NCBI GenBank assembly: GCA_902616005.1
Contig: CACMRG010000015.1
Location: 1-40,056 of the forward strand
Direction of reading: 5' to 3'
Length of the DNA: 40,056 bases
Origin: an uncultured SAR116 cluster alpha proteobacterium
GTDB lineage: Bacteria; Pseudomonadota; Alphaproteobacteria; Puniceispirillales; Marisalimonadaceae
Part shown: one piece after another, positions 7,775 to 15,447 of the stretch
Layout of the letters: the number at the start of each line of letters is the position of its first letter
Numbering within the stretch: position 1 is the stretch's first letter
Notes under the pieces: model-generated
What the model saw: the letters and a program-made list of their open reading frames with translations, nothing else
The model's database searches: none
What the model was told of the DNA's origin: nothing
Program-made: the position numbers and the translations under genes

Positions 7775-9048
7775 AAATAGCTATTATAGGATCAGGAATA
7801 TCTGGTTTATCTACAGCTTTTTATTTGTCAAAATTTTCTGATATTACAATATTTGAAAAAAACAAAAATTTCGGTGGTCATGCAAATACTTATGATTTTA
7901 ATTTTGAAAATAAAAATATACCCATTGATTGTGGATTTATTGTCTATAATAAAAAAAACTATCCAAACTTTATTAAAATTCTTGAATATCTAAATATTTC
8001 TAGCGATGCATCAGACATGTCATTTGCAATGTCAGTAGATAAAAATTTTGAATATTCAGGATCTTTAATTGGAATGCTAGCAAACTATAAAAACATATTA
8101 GATAAAAACTATCATAAAATGATTTATGATATTTTTAGATTTTTTAAACTAAGTCCAAAATATTTAAAAAAAGTTGATGATGATTGTACATTAGATGAAT
8201 TTTTAAATAAATTTAATTTTTCAAATCATTTTAATAAATATCATATTATACCTATGGCTTCAGCTATTTGGTCATCCCCAGAAAAAGAAATTTTAAAATT
8301 TCCAGTAAAATCTCTTTTTGATTTTTATAATAATCATCAGTTACTAAATTTTGTAGAGAGACCTCAGTGGAGAACAATAAAAGATGGTTCAAAAAAATAT
8401 GTTGATAGTTTGATTTCATACTTAAAATTTAATAAAAATAATTCCTTTAAATTAAAAACAGAAATAATAAATATCAAAAAAAATAAATCAAAACATATAG
8501 TTATAGATAAAAAAAATAAAAAGTATGAATTTGACTATATTGTTTTAGCATGTCATACCGATCAATCTTCTAAAATTATAAAAAACTTAGATAAAAATCT
8601 TTCTAAATTATTAAACAAATTTAGATATCAAAATAACTTAGCTTACCTTCATTTTGATCAAAGTTTAATGCCTAAAAATAAATTAATTTGGTCAAGTTGG
8701 AATTATAATACTAATTCACAAAAACAAATTTCATGCATAACTTATTGGATGAATAGATTACAAAATTTAGATATAGATAAGAATATTTTTGTTACATTAA
8801 ACCCAATTCAAATTCCAAGAGAAAATAAAATTATAAAGATATTTAAATATGAGCATCCTATATATGATCAAAATTCCCTACTAGTGCAAAAACAAATTAA
8901 TTCTTATCAAGGTAAAAATAATATTTTTTTTGCAGGTGCTTGGAACGGATATGGATTTCATGAAGATGGTGTTAAATCTGCTTTAAATATTGCATATAAA
9001 TTAAAAGTTGATCTTAATTGGGTAGATAAGAATGAAAAATCTAATTAA
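7771..9048 (+). CDS. FAD-dependent amine-oxidase-like oxidoreductase (COG2907 type)
   Basis: A 425-residue protein starting MKIAIIGSGISGLSTAFYLS, the dinucleotide-binding GxGxxG fold, followed by FEKNKNFGGHANT (the GG doublet typical of the amine oxidase/desaturase superfamily). The C-terminal FFAGAWNGYGFHEDGVKSAL is the FAD-closing motif. COG2907 proteins are recurrently found with DUF1365 and Cfa-like genes, as here. In Rhodobacter related genes take part in modification of membrane fatty acids under oxidative stress; a desaturase-like role on acyl chains is an inference from that context. The ATG overlaps the photolyase stop by 4 nt and the next gene starts 17 nt before its end, so the genes are translationally coupled. 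Confidence 0.85.
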   Translation: MKIAIIGSGISGLSTAFYLSKFSDITIFEKNKNFGGHANTYDFNFENKNIPIDCGFIVYNKKNYPNFIKILEYLNISSDASDMSFAMSVDKNFEYSGSLIGMLANYKNILDKNYHKMIYDIFRFFKLSPKYLKKVDDDCTLDEFLNKFNFSNHFNKYHIIPMASAIWSSPEKEILKFPVKSLFDFYNNHQLLNFVERPQWRTIKDGSKKYVDSLISYLKFNKNNSFKLKTEIINIKKNKSKHIVIDKKNKKYEFDYIVLACHTDQSSKIIKNLDKNLSKLLNKFRYQNNLAYLHFDQSLMPKNKLIWSSWNYNTNSQKQISCITYWMNRLQNLDIDKNIFVTLNPIQIPRENKIIKIFKYEHPIYDQNSLLVQKQINSYQGKNNIFFAGAWNGYGFHEDGVKSALNIAYKLKVDLNWVDKNEKSN

Positions 9049-9802
9049 TTTTTATGATGGAAAAATTATTCATCAAAGACTTGGAAAAAAAAAACATAAG
9101 TTTACAAATCTACATCTTTTTTTACTAATTAATATTTCTAAAATTAGAAGTTTTGATATGCAGTCTATTTTTAGCAGATTTTCTCTATTGTCCATTAACA
9201 AATTTAATATTCTATCATGGCACATAAAAGATCATGGTAATCGAAAAGATAAAAAAATCGAAAATTTAAAAGAGTATATTATTAAATTGTCAAAAGTAAA
9301 AAAATTTGATGACATTTACCTTTTATGTTTCCCTAGAATTTTAAACTTTGGCTTTAATCCAATTTCAATATATTTTTTTTCTTATAATAACCAAATTACA
9401 CATACCATATATGAAGTTAAAAACACATTTGGCGACATACATCATTATATAACAAAGAACAAAGTTTCTAAAAGTAGATTTCATAAAAGAATGTTTGTAT
9501 CACCTTTTTTCAAAAATGATGGAGATTACGAAATTTGGTCAAGATTGACAAATAAATCAGTTTTTTTAAAAATAAATTATATAATAAAAGATAACATAAA
9601 ATTAAAAGCATTTTTAAATGCTACAATTATTAAAGATAACAAACTTTCATTATTTTCTGCATTAATTAAAAATTTGATGTTTCCTGGAAAAGTGTGGATA
9701 AATATTCATTATCAAGCATTGAAATTATTTTTAAAAAAAATTAAGATCGAAAAAAAACCTCTAGAAAATAAAATTAAAAATACCTTTGCTGAAAAATCAT
9801 AA
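9032..9802 (+). CDS. DUF1365 family protein
   Basis: A 256-residue protein with the DUF1365 (COG3496) pattern: an N-terminal FYDGKIIHQRLGKKKHKF, then CFPRILNFGFNPISIYF (about 105-121), and later EVKNTFGDIHHYI and KRMFVSPFF. The family's biochemical role is not established; it almost always sits between an FAD amine-oxidase-like gene and a cyclopropane-fatty-acid-synthase-like gene, as here, which suggests a role in lipid modification. It overlaps the upstream gene by 17 nt, and the methyltransferase ATG lies 1 nt after its stop. Composition is extremely rich in Lys, Asn, Ile and Phe, following very low GC. Confidence 0.85.
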   Translation: MKNLINFYDGKIIHQRLGKKKHKFTNLHLFLLINISKIRSFDMQSIFSRFSLLSINKFNILSWHIKDHGNRKDKKIENLKEYIIKLSKVKKFDDIYLLCFPRILNFGFNPISIYFFSYNNQITHTIYEVKNTFGDIHHYITKNKVSKSRFHKRMFVSPFFKNDGDYEIWSRLTNKSVFLKINYIIKDNIKLKAFLNATIIKDNKLSLFSALIKNLMFPGKVWINIHYQALKLFLKKIKIEKKPLENKIKNTFAEKS

Positions 9803-9803
9803 C

Positions 9804-10970
9804 ATGAACATGTGGACAAAAATCTTTATATTATCTTTAAGCAATTTAAAACATGGCAAGTTAAAATTATCAATTGATGGAAATCATCATTTCATTTCTG
9901 GAAAATTCCCAGGACCTAATGCTAATTTAAAAATTGAGGGTAAAGATATCATTAAAAAAATATTAATTGAAGGCTCTGTTGCATTCGGGGAAGAATATGT
10001 TAATGGCAATATAAAAACATCTAATTTAGAAGATCTATTAAGTTATTTTGCTGTCAACAATGACGAAGTTGAAAAAAACTTAAAGTATAATTTACTATTT
10101 AAAATTAAAAATAAATTAAATCATTATTTCAATAAAAACACAAAAAAAGGGTCAAAGAAAAATATTCGTTCCCATTATGATTTAGGAAATAATTTTTATA
10201 AAATTTGGCTTGATAAATCAATGACATATTCATCAGCAATTTTTAAAAATGAAACTGACAATTTGGATATTGCCCAAAAAAATAAATATAATCAATTGTT
10301 AAATTTAGCTGAAATCAAAGATAGTGATAAAGTTTTAGAAATTGGTTCTGGTTGGGGTGGTTTTGTTAGTCAAATAACCAATTATTTTAATTGTAAAATT
10401 ACGACTACAACAATTTCTGAAGAACAATACAAATATGTGACATCAAAGTTTGCAAAAATCACAAATAAAAATATAAATATATTAAAAAAAGATTATAGAG
10501 ATCTTTCAGGTCAGTTTGATAAAATAGTTTCTATAGAAATGTTTGAAGCAGTAGGCAAGGAATTTTGGAACGTTTATTTTAAAAAATTAAAATCTCTACT
10601 AAATCAAAATGGAATTATAGTTTTGCAAATAATCACAATTAAAGATAATGCCTTTGATTATTATAATGAAAATCCAGATTTCATTCAAAAACATATTTTT
10701 CCAGGAGGGATGTTGCCTAGTGTAAATATGCTCAAAAAAATTATAGAAAATAATAAATTTAAAATTATAGAAAATAATAATTATGCTGAACATTATGCAA
10801 AAACTCTAAAAAACTGGAGAAGTAACTTTAACTCTTCCTTAAATGAAATTAAGAATAATGGATTTGATGATAGGTTTATAAGATTATGGAATTATTACTT
10901 AGCTTATTGTGAAAGTGGTTTTAAAACTAAACGAATTGGCCTAAATCAAATTAAAATAATTCACAACTAA
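9804..10970 (+). CDS. Cyclopropane-fatty-acid-synthase-like SAM methyltransferase
   Basis: A 388-residue protein with an N-terminal lipid-binding region and a C-terminal methyltransferase. IRSHYDLGNNFYKIWLD and MTYSSAIF precede the SAM motif VLEIGSGWGG (177-186); SIEMFEAVG, then HIFPGGMLPS and NWRSNF follow. All are Cfa family features. It transfers a methyl or methylene from SAM to a double bond of a membrane phospholipid acyl chain. It may make cyclopropane or, as for Rhodobacter UfaM, a methylated precursor of furan fatty acids; the sequence does not separate these. ATG 9804 is preferred to an upstream in-frame TTG because it follows the DUF1365 stop directly. Its 3' end overlaps the convergent SnoaL-like gene by 4 nt. 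Confidence 0.88.
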   Translation: MNMWTKIFILSLSNLKHGKLKLSIDGNHHFISGKFPGPNANLKIEGKDIIKKILIEGSVAFGEEYVNGNIKTSNLEDLLSYFAVNNDEVEKNLKYNLLFKIKNKLNHYFNKNTKKGSKKNIRSHYDLGNNFYKIWLDKSMTYSSAIFKNETDNLDIAQKNKYNQLLNLAEIKDSDKVLEIGSGWGGFVSQITNYFNCKITTTTISEEQYKYVTSKFAKITNKNINILKKDYRDLSGQFDKIVSIEMFEAVGKEFWNVYFKKLKSLLNQNGIIVLQIITIKDNAFDYYNENPDFIQKHIFPGGMLPSVNMLKKIIENNKFKIIENNNYAEHYAKTLKNWRSNFNSSLNEIKNNGFDDRFIRLWNYYLAYCESGFKTKRIGLNQIKIIHN

Positions 10971-11395
10971 ATTCTCTTCTTTACTAGACTTAAAACAAAT
11001 CGAAAAATCAGTCCAAAGATTGGTATTTTTGTATAAAAATTATTGTAGCTATCCCAATAATCAATATGAGAAACAATTTTTCTGTTTCTACTTATGGTAA
11101 CTTCCGAGAGGCCAAAAATAGAATTATTTTTATTAAATGCGGTAAAAATCATTTCCCATTTTATAATATAAATATTATTTTTAGAGATGACATTTATTAC
11201 CTTAAATTTCACATTATCTAATTTTTTTAGAGTGTTAGAAAAGATGCTTTTAAAATTTTCAATTCCATAAACTTTATTAAAAGGATCTTCGAAATAAATA
11301 TTTTTATCTAACAAATCATCAAATTTATTTAAATTTTCTAAATTTAAAGACTTAAATAAATTTATATAAAGTTCAATATTATTTTTCTTTGTCAT
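10967..11395 (-). CDS. SnoaL-like / NTF2-fold protein
   Basis: A 142-residue protein. LYINLFKSLNLENLNKFDDLLDKNIYFEDPF (from about residue 8), followed by a GIENFKSIF segment and a C-terminal SHIDYWDSYNNFY, is the pattern of SnoaL-like (NTF2-superfamily) proteins found beside SDR and FAD oxidoreductase genes in photolyase/Cfa clusters. The last 20 residues are hydrophobic and basic (FGLIFRFVLSLVKKR), suggesting membrane association. No enzymatic activity can be assigned. The start lies inside the end of the SDR gene (17-nt overlap), so the two are translationally coupled; the 3' end overlaps the convergent cfa-like gene by 4 nt. Confidence 0.75.
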   Translation of the reverse strand: MTKKNNIELYINLFKSLNLENLNKFDDLLDKNIYFEDPFNKVYGIENFKSIFSNTLKKLDNVKFKVINVISKNNIYIIKWEMIFTAFNKNNSIFGLSEVTISRNRKIVSHIDYWDSYNNFYTKIPIFGLIFRFVLSLVKKRI

Positions 11396-12155
11396 ATGAT
11401 GTAGCGTATTTAATTAACTTATAAGATAGATTGTCTGGGAGATGTGTTAATAACTTCATAAAAGTGGAGAAAAACCATGGAAAAGTAATTTCAAATTTTT
11501 TATTAGATATATTTTTTAAAATTAAACCTGCAGCGACATCAGGTTCAATTAATCCTGGCATTTTAAAATCATTTACCTTTACAGCTTTTGTATTTACAAA
11601 ACCAGGAGAACATAATTTAACTGTTATGTTATATTGAGCTAGATCATATCTTATTGACTGCGCAAAAAGTCTAAGTGCAGATTTTGTAGGAGCATAAGCT
11701 GATGCTTTTGGTAACCCTATCCAACCAGCTATTGATGACATAATCAAGACTGTACCTGACCTATTTAACAGCATTTTTTTTATAAAAGCATCAAAAGATT
11801 TAATAACTCCTAAGTAATTTATTTCAGATTGTTTTATAAAAGTTTCTATAGAGAAGTTTTCTATGAATACCGGTTTATATATCCCAGCATTTAAAATCAA
11901 AAGATCTGGTGAGACAATTTTTTTTGCAATTAATAAAAGTTGAGATGAATTGGTAACATCTGCTGAAAAAACTTTTAAATCATTTTTATACTTTGAGTTA
12001 ATGGATTTTAATTTTGATAATTTTTTTAAACTTCTACTTATGGCGATAACTTTATAATTATTTTGTAAAAGTTTATTAACTAAAGAAGCACCAATTCCCT
12101 CACTTGCTCCAGTTATTATAGCAGTTTTTTTTAAATTGTTTTTTAGTTTTTTCAT
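11379..12155 (-). CDS. Short-chain dehydrogenase/reductase
   Basis: A 258-residue classical SDR. TAIITGASEGIGAS (11-24) is the NAD(P)-binding TGxxxGxG loop; LILNAGIY is the NAG motif; Ser of IMSSIAGW, then Tyr and Lys of SAYAPTKSAL form the catalytic Ser-Tyr-Lys set. The C-terminal region TFPWFFSTFMKLLTHLPDNL resembles membrane-associated SDRs of the 3-ketodihydrosphingosine-reductase-like group. The substrate is unknown; its position opposite the Cfa/DUF1365 operon and coupled to a SnoaL-like gene suggests lipid chemistry. ATG 12155 overlaps the TGA of the upstream gene (TGATG) and is chosen over TTG 12158. Confidence 0.88.
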   Translation of the reverse strand: MKKLKNNLKKTAIITGASEGIGASLVNKLLQNNYKVIAISRSLKKLSKLKSINSKYKNDLKVFSADVTNSSQLLLIAKKIVSPDLLILNAGIYKPVFIENFSIETFIKQSEINYLGVIKSFDAFIKKMLLNRSGTVLIMSSIAGWIGLPKASAYAPTKSALRLFAQSIRYDLAQYNITVKLCSPGFVNTKAVKVNDFKMPGLIEPDVAAGLILKNISNKKFEITFPWFFSTFMKLLTHLPDNLSYKLIKYATSYDKEK

Positions 12156-12853
12156 CAAAGTTTACATGTATTATATTTAACAATAATACTGCCTCTTACA
12201 TTTGATTTTTTTATAATTATGTTTGTAACAAATCTACCAGCATATATTTTTTTTGAAATGGGTAATTTTTTAGAAATAGTTTCTGTTCCGCCAAAGTATA
12301 TTAATGAAACGTTAATTGGTTTATTTGGGTCAAAAAAAGGTTTGTCAGGAGAATTATCAATAGACACTCCCTCAGCTTTTAATCGTAATCCACCACCAAG
12401 TAAAGTTAAAAAACTATTTGGGGGTATAAAATTTTCTGTAGATACAGCCATCTCTTTTGTGATAAAATTGCGACATTTTTCTTTTCCAGTTAAAATACGT
12501 ATATGATTAATTATTTTTTCTTCAGATATACCCTTAGCTAAGGCTATTGCTAAAACTTTTTTTGCATCAAACCCATAATTTTCACCTTCAATGATATTTT
12601 TTTCTCTAAGTGCTCTGTTAGCTTCTTTAAGCTTAAGCTTAATTGAAACAACCTTTTCTTCAAGATTTAATAAAGATACTTCATAAGATTTTATTTTTTT
12701 TTCATTTTCTAATAATAAAATATCTTTATCTGATGCTCCAATTCTCCAACCAATTAAAATTGAAATTGTAATTAAAAATATTTTTAAAAATAAACTTGCA
12801 AATACTTTAAAAGTTTTTTTTCTATATTTTTTTTGTGTTTCATAAAAATCCAT
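12155..12853 (-). CDS. Membrane-anchored coiled-coil protein of unknown function
   Basis: I do not recognise a family. From ATG 12853 the 232-residue protein has a short basic N-terminus (QKKYRKKTFK), one membrane segment (about residues 17-36, FASLFLKIFLITISILIGW), then a charged heptad-like stretch (LLENEKKIKSYEV to KEANRALREK, about 44-85) that should form a coiled coil. The C-terminal half is a possible beta domain with LTGKEKC, SLIYFGGTETI and a final SIIVKYNTC; the two late cysteines may pair. An in-frame GTG at 12922 would add 23 residues without clear benefit. It is first in a coupled minus-strand operon with the SDR and SnoaL-like genes. An envelope location is inferred from topology. 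Confidence 0.7.
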   Translation of the reverse strand: MDFYETQKKYRKKTFKVFASLFLKIFLITISILIGWRIGASDKDILLLENEKKIKSYEVSLLNLEEKVVSIKLKLKEANRALREKNIIEGENYGFDAKKVLAIALAKGISEEKIINHIRILTGKEKCRNFITKEMAVSTENFIPPNSFLTLLGGGLRLKAEGVSIDNSPDKPFFDPNKPINVSLIYFGGTETISKKLPISKKIYAGRFVTNIIIKKSNVRGSIIVKYNTCKL

Positions 12854-12866
12854 AAGAATTCTTATG
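12851..12866. promoter_or_regulatory. Perfect 16-bp palindrome over the start of the coiled-coil gene
   Basis: CATAAGAATTCTTATG reads the same on both strands, and its left CAT is the start codon (ATG) of the gene on the minus strand. It could be an operator for a dimeric regulator or a mRNA feature limiting initiation. In AT-rich DNA a palindrome of this length can arise by chance, and no second copy was noticed. Confidence 0.3.
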
Positions 12867-12940
12867 ACATAATTTAAAAATAAATCAAATAAAGTAATTT
12901 TGTGATTTATTGTGACATCCACTTTAAATCATAAAAATAC

Positions 12941-12969
12941 TTGCTTAAATATCATTAGATTGTTAAATC
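12941..12969 (+). promoter_or_regulatory. Candidate sigma70-type promoter for tRNA-Leu
   Basis: TTGCTT (12941-12946) and TAAATC (12964-12969) are 17 nt apart, and tRNA-Leu starts 10 nt after the -10 element. Spacing and position are good; the -10 match is moderate. Confidence 0.4.
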
Positions 12970-12979
12970 TTTTAATTAT

Positions 12980-13067
12980 GCGAGCGTGGCGGAATAGGTA
13001 GACGCACTGGACTTAAAATCCAGTGACCATATTGGTCGTGGGGGTTCAAGTCCCCCCGCTCGTACCA
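12980..13067 (+). tRNA. tRNA-Leu (anticodon TAA)
   Basis: A class II tRNA with a long variable arm (TGACCATATTGGTCG). The acceptor stem GCGAGCG pairs with CGCTCGT (with a G-U end pair), followed by A and an encoded CCA (13065-13067). The anticodon stem CTGGA/TCCAG encloses loop CTTAAAA, giving anticodon TAA for leucine TTA/TTG codons, which are heavily used in this AT-rich genome. Confidence 0.96.
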
Positions 13068-13087
13068 ATTATTGAAATGGTTGTTAA

Positions 13088-13930
13088 TTGATTATTTTAG
13101 ATACAAAAACAGATTATAAAAACCATATCGATCTTTTAAAATCTAAAGGTGAAATAATTTCTCTTGTACCTACAATGGGTAATCTTCATAACGGCCACTT
13201 ATCTCTTATCAAAATTGCAAAAAAAAATTCAAGTAAAGTTATAACTACAATTTTTATAAACCCACTTCAGTTTGCTAAAGATGAAGACTTTAATTCATAT
13301 CCAAGAACAATAAATCAAGATATTGATAAATTAAAAAAAAATAATTGCGATATTCTATTTATTCCTAAAAATAAAAATGAAGTGTTTGACAATGTTGATA
13401 ATCTTGATCATTTAAAAGCTGGCCCAAAAGGAGAAATCTTATGTGGAAAAATTAGGCCTGGTCATTTTGATGGAGTTTTGAAAGTAGTTTATATGCTTTT
13501 TTATTTAACAAAACCAGATCTTTCAGTGTTTGGATTAAAAGATTTTCAACAACTATATTTGATAAAACAAATGGTAAAAAAATATTTTCCAAAATTAAAA
13601 ATAATTTCTGCACCAACTATCAGAGATAAAAACGGTCTTGCATTTTCTTCAAGAAATTCATACTTAAACCATAAATCAATTAACATTGCACCTTTATTTT
13701 ATAAAATATTATTAGATGGAATTAATAATCTAAAGAACTCCAAAAATGTGGAAAAAACAATAAAAGATATTACTAAAACTTTAGAAAAAAATAGTTTTCT
13801 AGTGAATTATGTATCATTTTTGACAACAGAATTAGAAAACTTTAAACCAAATAGTTTTGAAAAAAAAGTTCTTTTAAGCTCTGTTAAACTTGGACAAACT
13901 AGTCTTATCGATAATATAGAATTTATTTGA
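13088..13930 (+). CDS. panC: Pantothenate synthetase (pantoate-beta-alanine ligase)
   Basis: A 280-residue PanC that joins pantoate and beta-alanine with ATP to make pantothenate for CoA. The ATP-binding HIGH-type motif MGNLHNGHLSLI (30-41), TIFINPLQF, GKIRPGHFDGVL, FGLKDFQQ and LAFSSRNSYL are all present. The start must be a non-ATG codon. A stop lies in frame just upstream, and the first ATG is residue 30 inside the active-site motif; TTG 13088 is the best candidate. The gene follows tRNA-Leu by 20 nt and overlaps the rhomboid start (TGATG). panB and panD are not in the window. Confidence 0.93.
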   Translation: MIILDTKTDYKNHIDLLKSKGEIISLVPTMGNLHNGHLSLIKIAKKNSSKVITTIFINPLQFAKDEDFNSYPRTINQDIDKLKKNNCDILFIPKNKNEVFDNVDNLDHLKAGPKGEILCGKIRPGHFDGVLKVVYMLFYLTKPDLSVFGLKDFQQLYLIKQMVKKYFPKLKIISAPTIRDKNGLAFSSRNSYLNHKSINIAPLFYKILLDGINNLKNSKNVEKTIKDITKTLEKNSFLVNYVSFLTTELENFKPNSFEKKVLLSSVKLGQTSLIDNIEFI

Positions 13931-14646
13931 TGTTTTTTTTTCCTCTATCTGATGTAAATCCAACAAAAAAAAACCCAATAATTAGTTGGGTAATTATAAT
14001 CTCTTGTACATTAATTTTTATGCATCAGCAAAACTTGAATCACTATATTGAACAAAAATTCATTTTATCTTTTGGGATGATACCTTCTGTATTATTTGAT
14101 ATAAAAAGATTGTCAAATGAACTCTCAATTATTCCAACTTATATGACACTAATATCATCTATGTTTTTACATGGTGGATGGATGCATTTAATTGGAAATA
14201 TGACATATTTATACATCTTTGGTGATAATATTGAAGATGCACTAGGAAAAATTAAATTTTTATTTTTTTACGTATTTTGTGGTATATTTGCAGGGCTAAG
14301 TCAGGCATTAATTGATATAAACTCTGAAATTCCAATGATAGGTGCGTCAGGAGCAATATCTGGCATTCTTGGTGCTTATTTGGTTTTATTTCCTAAAAAA
14401 GACATAAAGGTATTTTTTTGGTTTTTAATATTTATTAAAATTATTAGAATTCCAGCCATGTATGTAATTGGATTTTGGATTCTTCTTCAATTTTTTAGCT
14501 TAAATAATAGTGAAGAAACAAACATTGCTTATGTAGCTCATATTGGAGGTTTTGTATCTGGATTAATTTTAATATTTATTTTAAAAAAAAATATATCAAA
14601 GCACGCAAAAAAATTAACTAAAGGCTCATTACCAAATTGTAATTAA
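13930..14646 (+). CDS. Rhomboid family intramembrane serine protease
   Basis: A 238-residue membrane protein with about six or seven segments. Family motifs: FLHGGWMHLIGNM (79-91) in the L1/TM2 region, the catalytic Ser in GASGAISG (S140), and the catalytic His in AHIGGFVSG (H204). It cleaves transmembrane segments of unknown substrates in the inner membrane. ATG 13930 shares bases with the panC stop (TGATG), so translation is coupled. It converges with the CinA-like gene with a 4-nt overlap. The N-terminal PLSDVNPTKKNP is typical of alphaproteobacterial and related rhomboids. Confidence 0.9.
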   Translation: MFFFPLSDVNPTKKNPIISWVIIISCTLIFMHQQNLNHYIEQKFILSFGMIPSVLFDIKRLSNELSIIPTYMTLISSMFLHGGWMHLIGNMTYLYIFGDNIEDALGKIKFLFFYVFCGIFAGLSQALIDINSEIPMIGASGAISGILGAYLVLFPKKDIKVFFWFLIFIKIIRIPAMYVIGFWILLQFFSLNNSEETNIAYVAHIGGFVSGLILIFILKKNISKHAKKLTKGSLPNCN

Positions 14647-15389
14647 ATTAAAATTTTAAATTGTCCTCCATATTTTTTTATAATTTTTATAAGTTTTTCT
14701 GTTGCTAAGTCTATGTCTTCTATCTTTTCTGATCTAATAACAATCGAAGTTCCAAAAGATTGAGGATTAAAGTATGGATATGAACCAATTTTCATATTTA
14801 AAAATTGTTTTTCAATTTGACTTAGATCACCAGCAATTTTGCCTTCTCCAATATCACAAGTGATTGTTTTGGACTTAACAATGATTCCACCTTCTAATTT
14901 ACTTGAAATTGAATGAAACATACTTTGCATGATTTTTGGAACACCAGCAAATACATAAACATTTTTAATATTAAAACCAGGTGCAACAGAAACAGGATTA
15001 TCAATAAGAAAAGACCCTTTAGGAATAATTGCCATTTTTTGTCTAGCTTGATTAAAATCAATATTAGATTTTTCATAATGTTTTTTTAATAAATTCATTG
15101 CTATTTTGTTTTTCTCTAAATCAACCTTAAACGCTGCTGCAATTGATTCAGTTGTTATATCGTCATGTGTGGGGCCAATTCCCCCTGAGGTAAAAACATA
15201 TGTAAATTTATTGCTGAATTCTAAAACTGTATTAATAATAATTTCTTTTTCATCTTCTATAACTCTTGCTTCTTTAAGCTTAATACCAATTTTGTTTAAT
15301 TCAGTTGCGATCCAGTTTATGTTTGTATCCTTAGTTCTTCCTGATAAAATTTCGTCACCAATAATTATAATTCCTGCTGATGAACTCAT
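14643..15389 (-). CDS. CinA-like molybdopterin-binding domain protein
   Basis: A 248-residue protein with a MoaB/MogA-type MoCF domain: AGIIIIGDEILSGRTKDTN (5-23), VFTSGGIGPTHDDITTE (about 65-81) and VAPGFNIKNVYVFAGVP near 130-147. The last part (SYPYFNPQSFGTSIVIRS) fits the CinA middle domain. The C-terminal PncC-type nicotinamide-nucleotide deamidase of full-length CinA is absent, as in many alphaproteobacterial stand-alone versions. The family is annotated as competence/damage-inducible, but the role of this short form is unknown. AGGAG lies 7 nt upstream of the ATG. It is divergent from map across 58 bp that holds an inverted repeat. Confidence 0.85.
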   Translation of the reverse strand: MSSSAGIIIIGDEILSGRTKDTNINWIATELNKIGIKLKEARVIEDEKEIIINTVLEFSNKFTYVFTSGGIGPTHDDITTESIAAAFKVDLEKNKIAMNLLKKHYEKSNIDFNQARQKMAIIPKGSFLIDNPVSVAPGFNIKNVYVFAGVPKIMQSMFHSISSKLEGGIIVKSKTITCDIGEGKIAGDLSQIEKQFLNMKIGSYPYFNPQSFGTSIVIRSEKIEDIDLATEKLIKIIKKYGGQFKILI

Positions 15390-15399
15390 ATTAAACTCC

Positions 15400-15418
15400 T
15401 GTAAATATACAATTTACA
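15400..15418. promoter_or_regulatory. Inverted repeat between the cinA-like gene and map
   Basis: TGTAAATATACAATTTACA has 7-bp arms (TGTAAAT / ATTTACA) around ATACA, placed in the divergent intergenic region and next to the CinA-like Shine-Dalgarno. It could be an operator or simply overlapping promoter elements; no regulator is apparent nearby. Confidence 0.3.
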
Positions 15419-15447
15419 AGTTTAAAAAAAATGAGTAAATAGAAATA

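Noticed and set aside
15106-15438. 110-residue plus-strand ORF opposite the CinA-like gene
   Set aside because: It is a shadow of the strongly conserved minus-strand CinA-like domain and lacks recognisable motifs.
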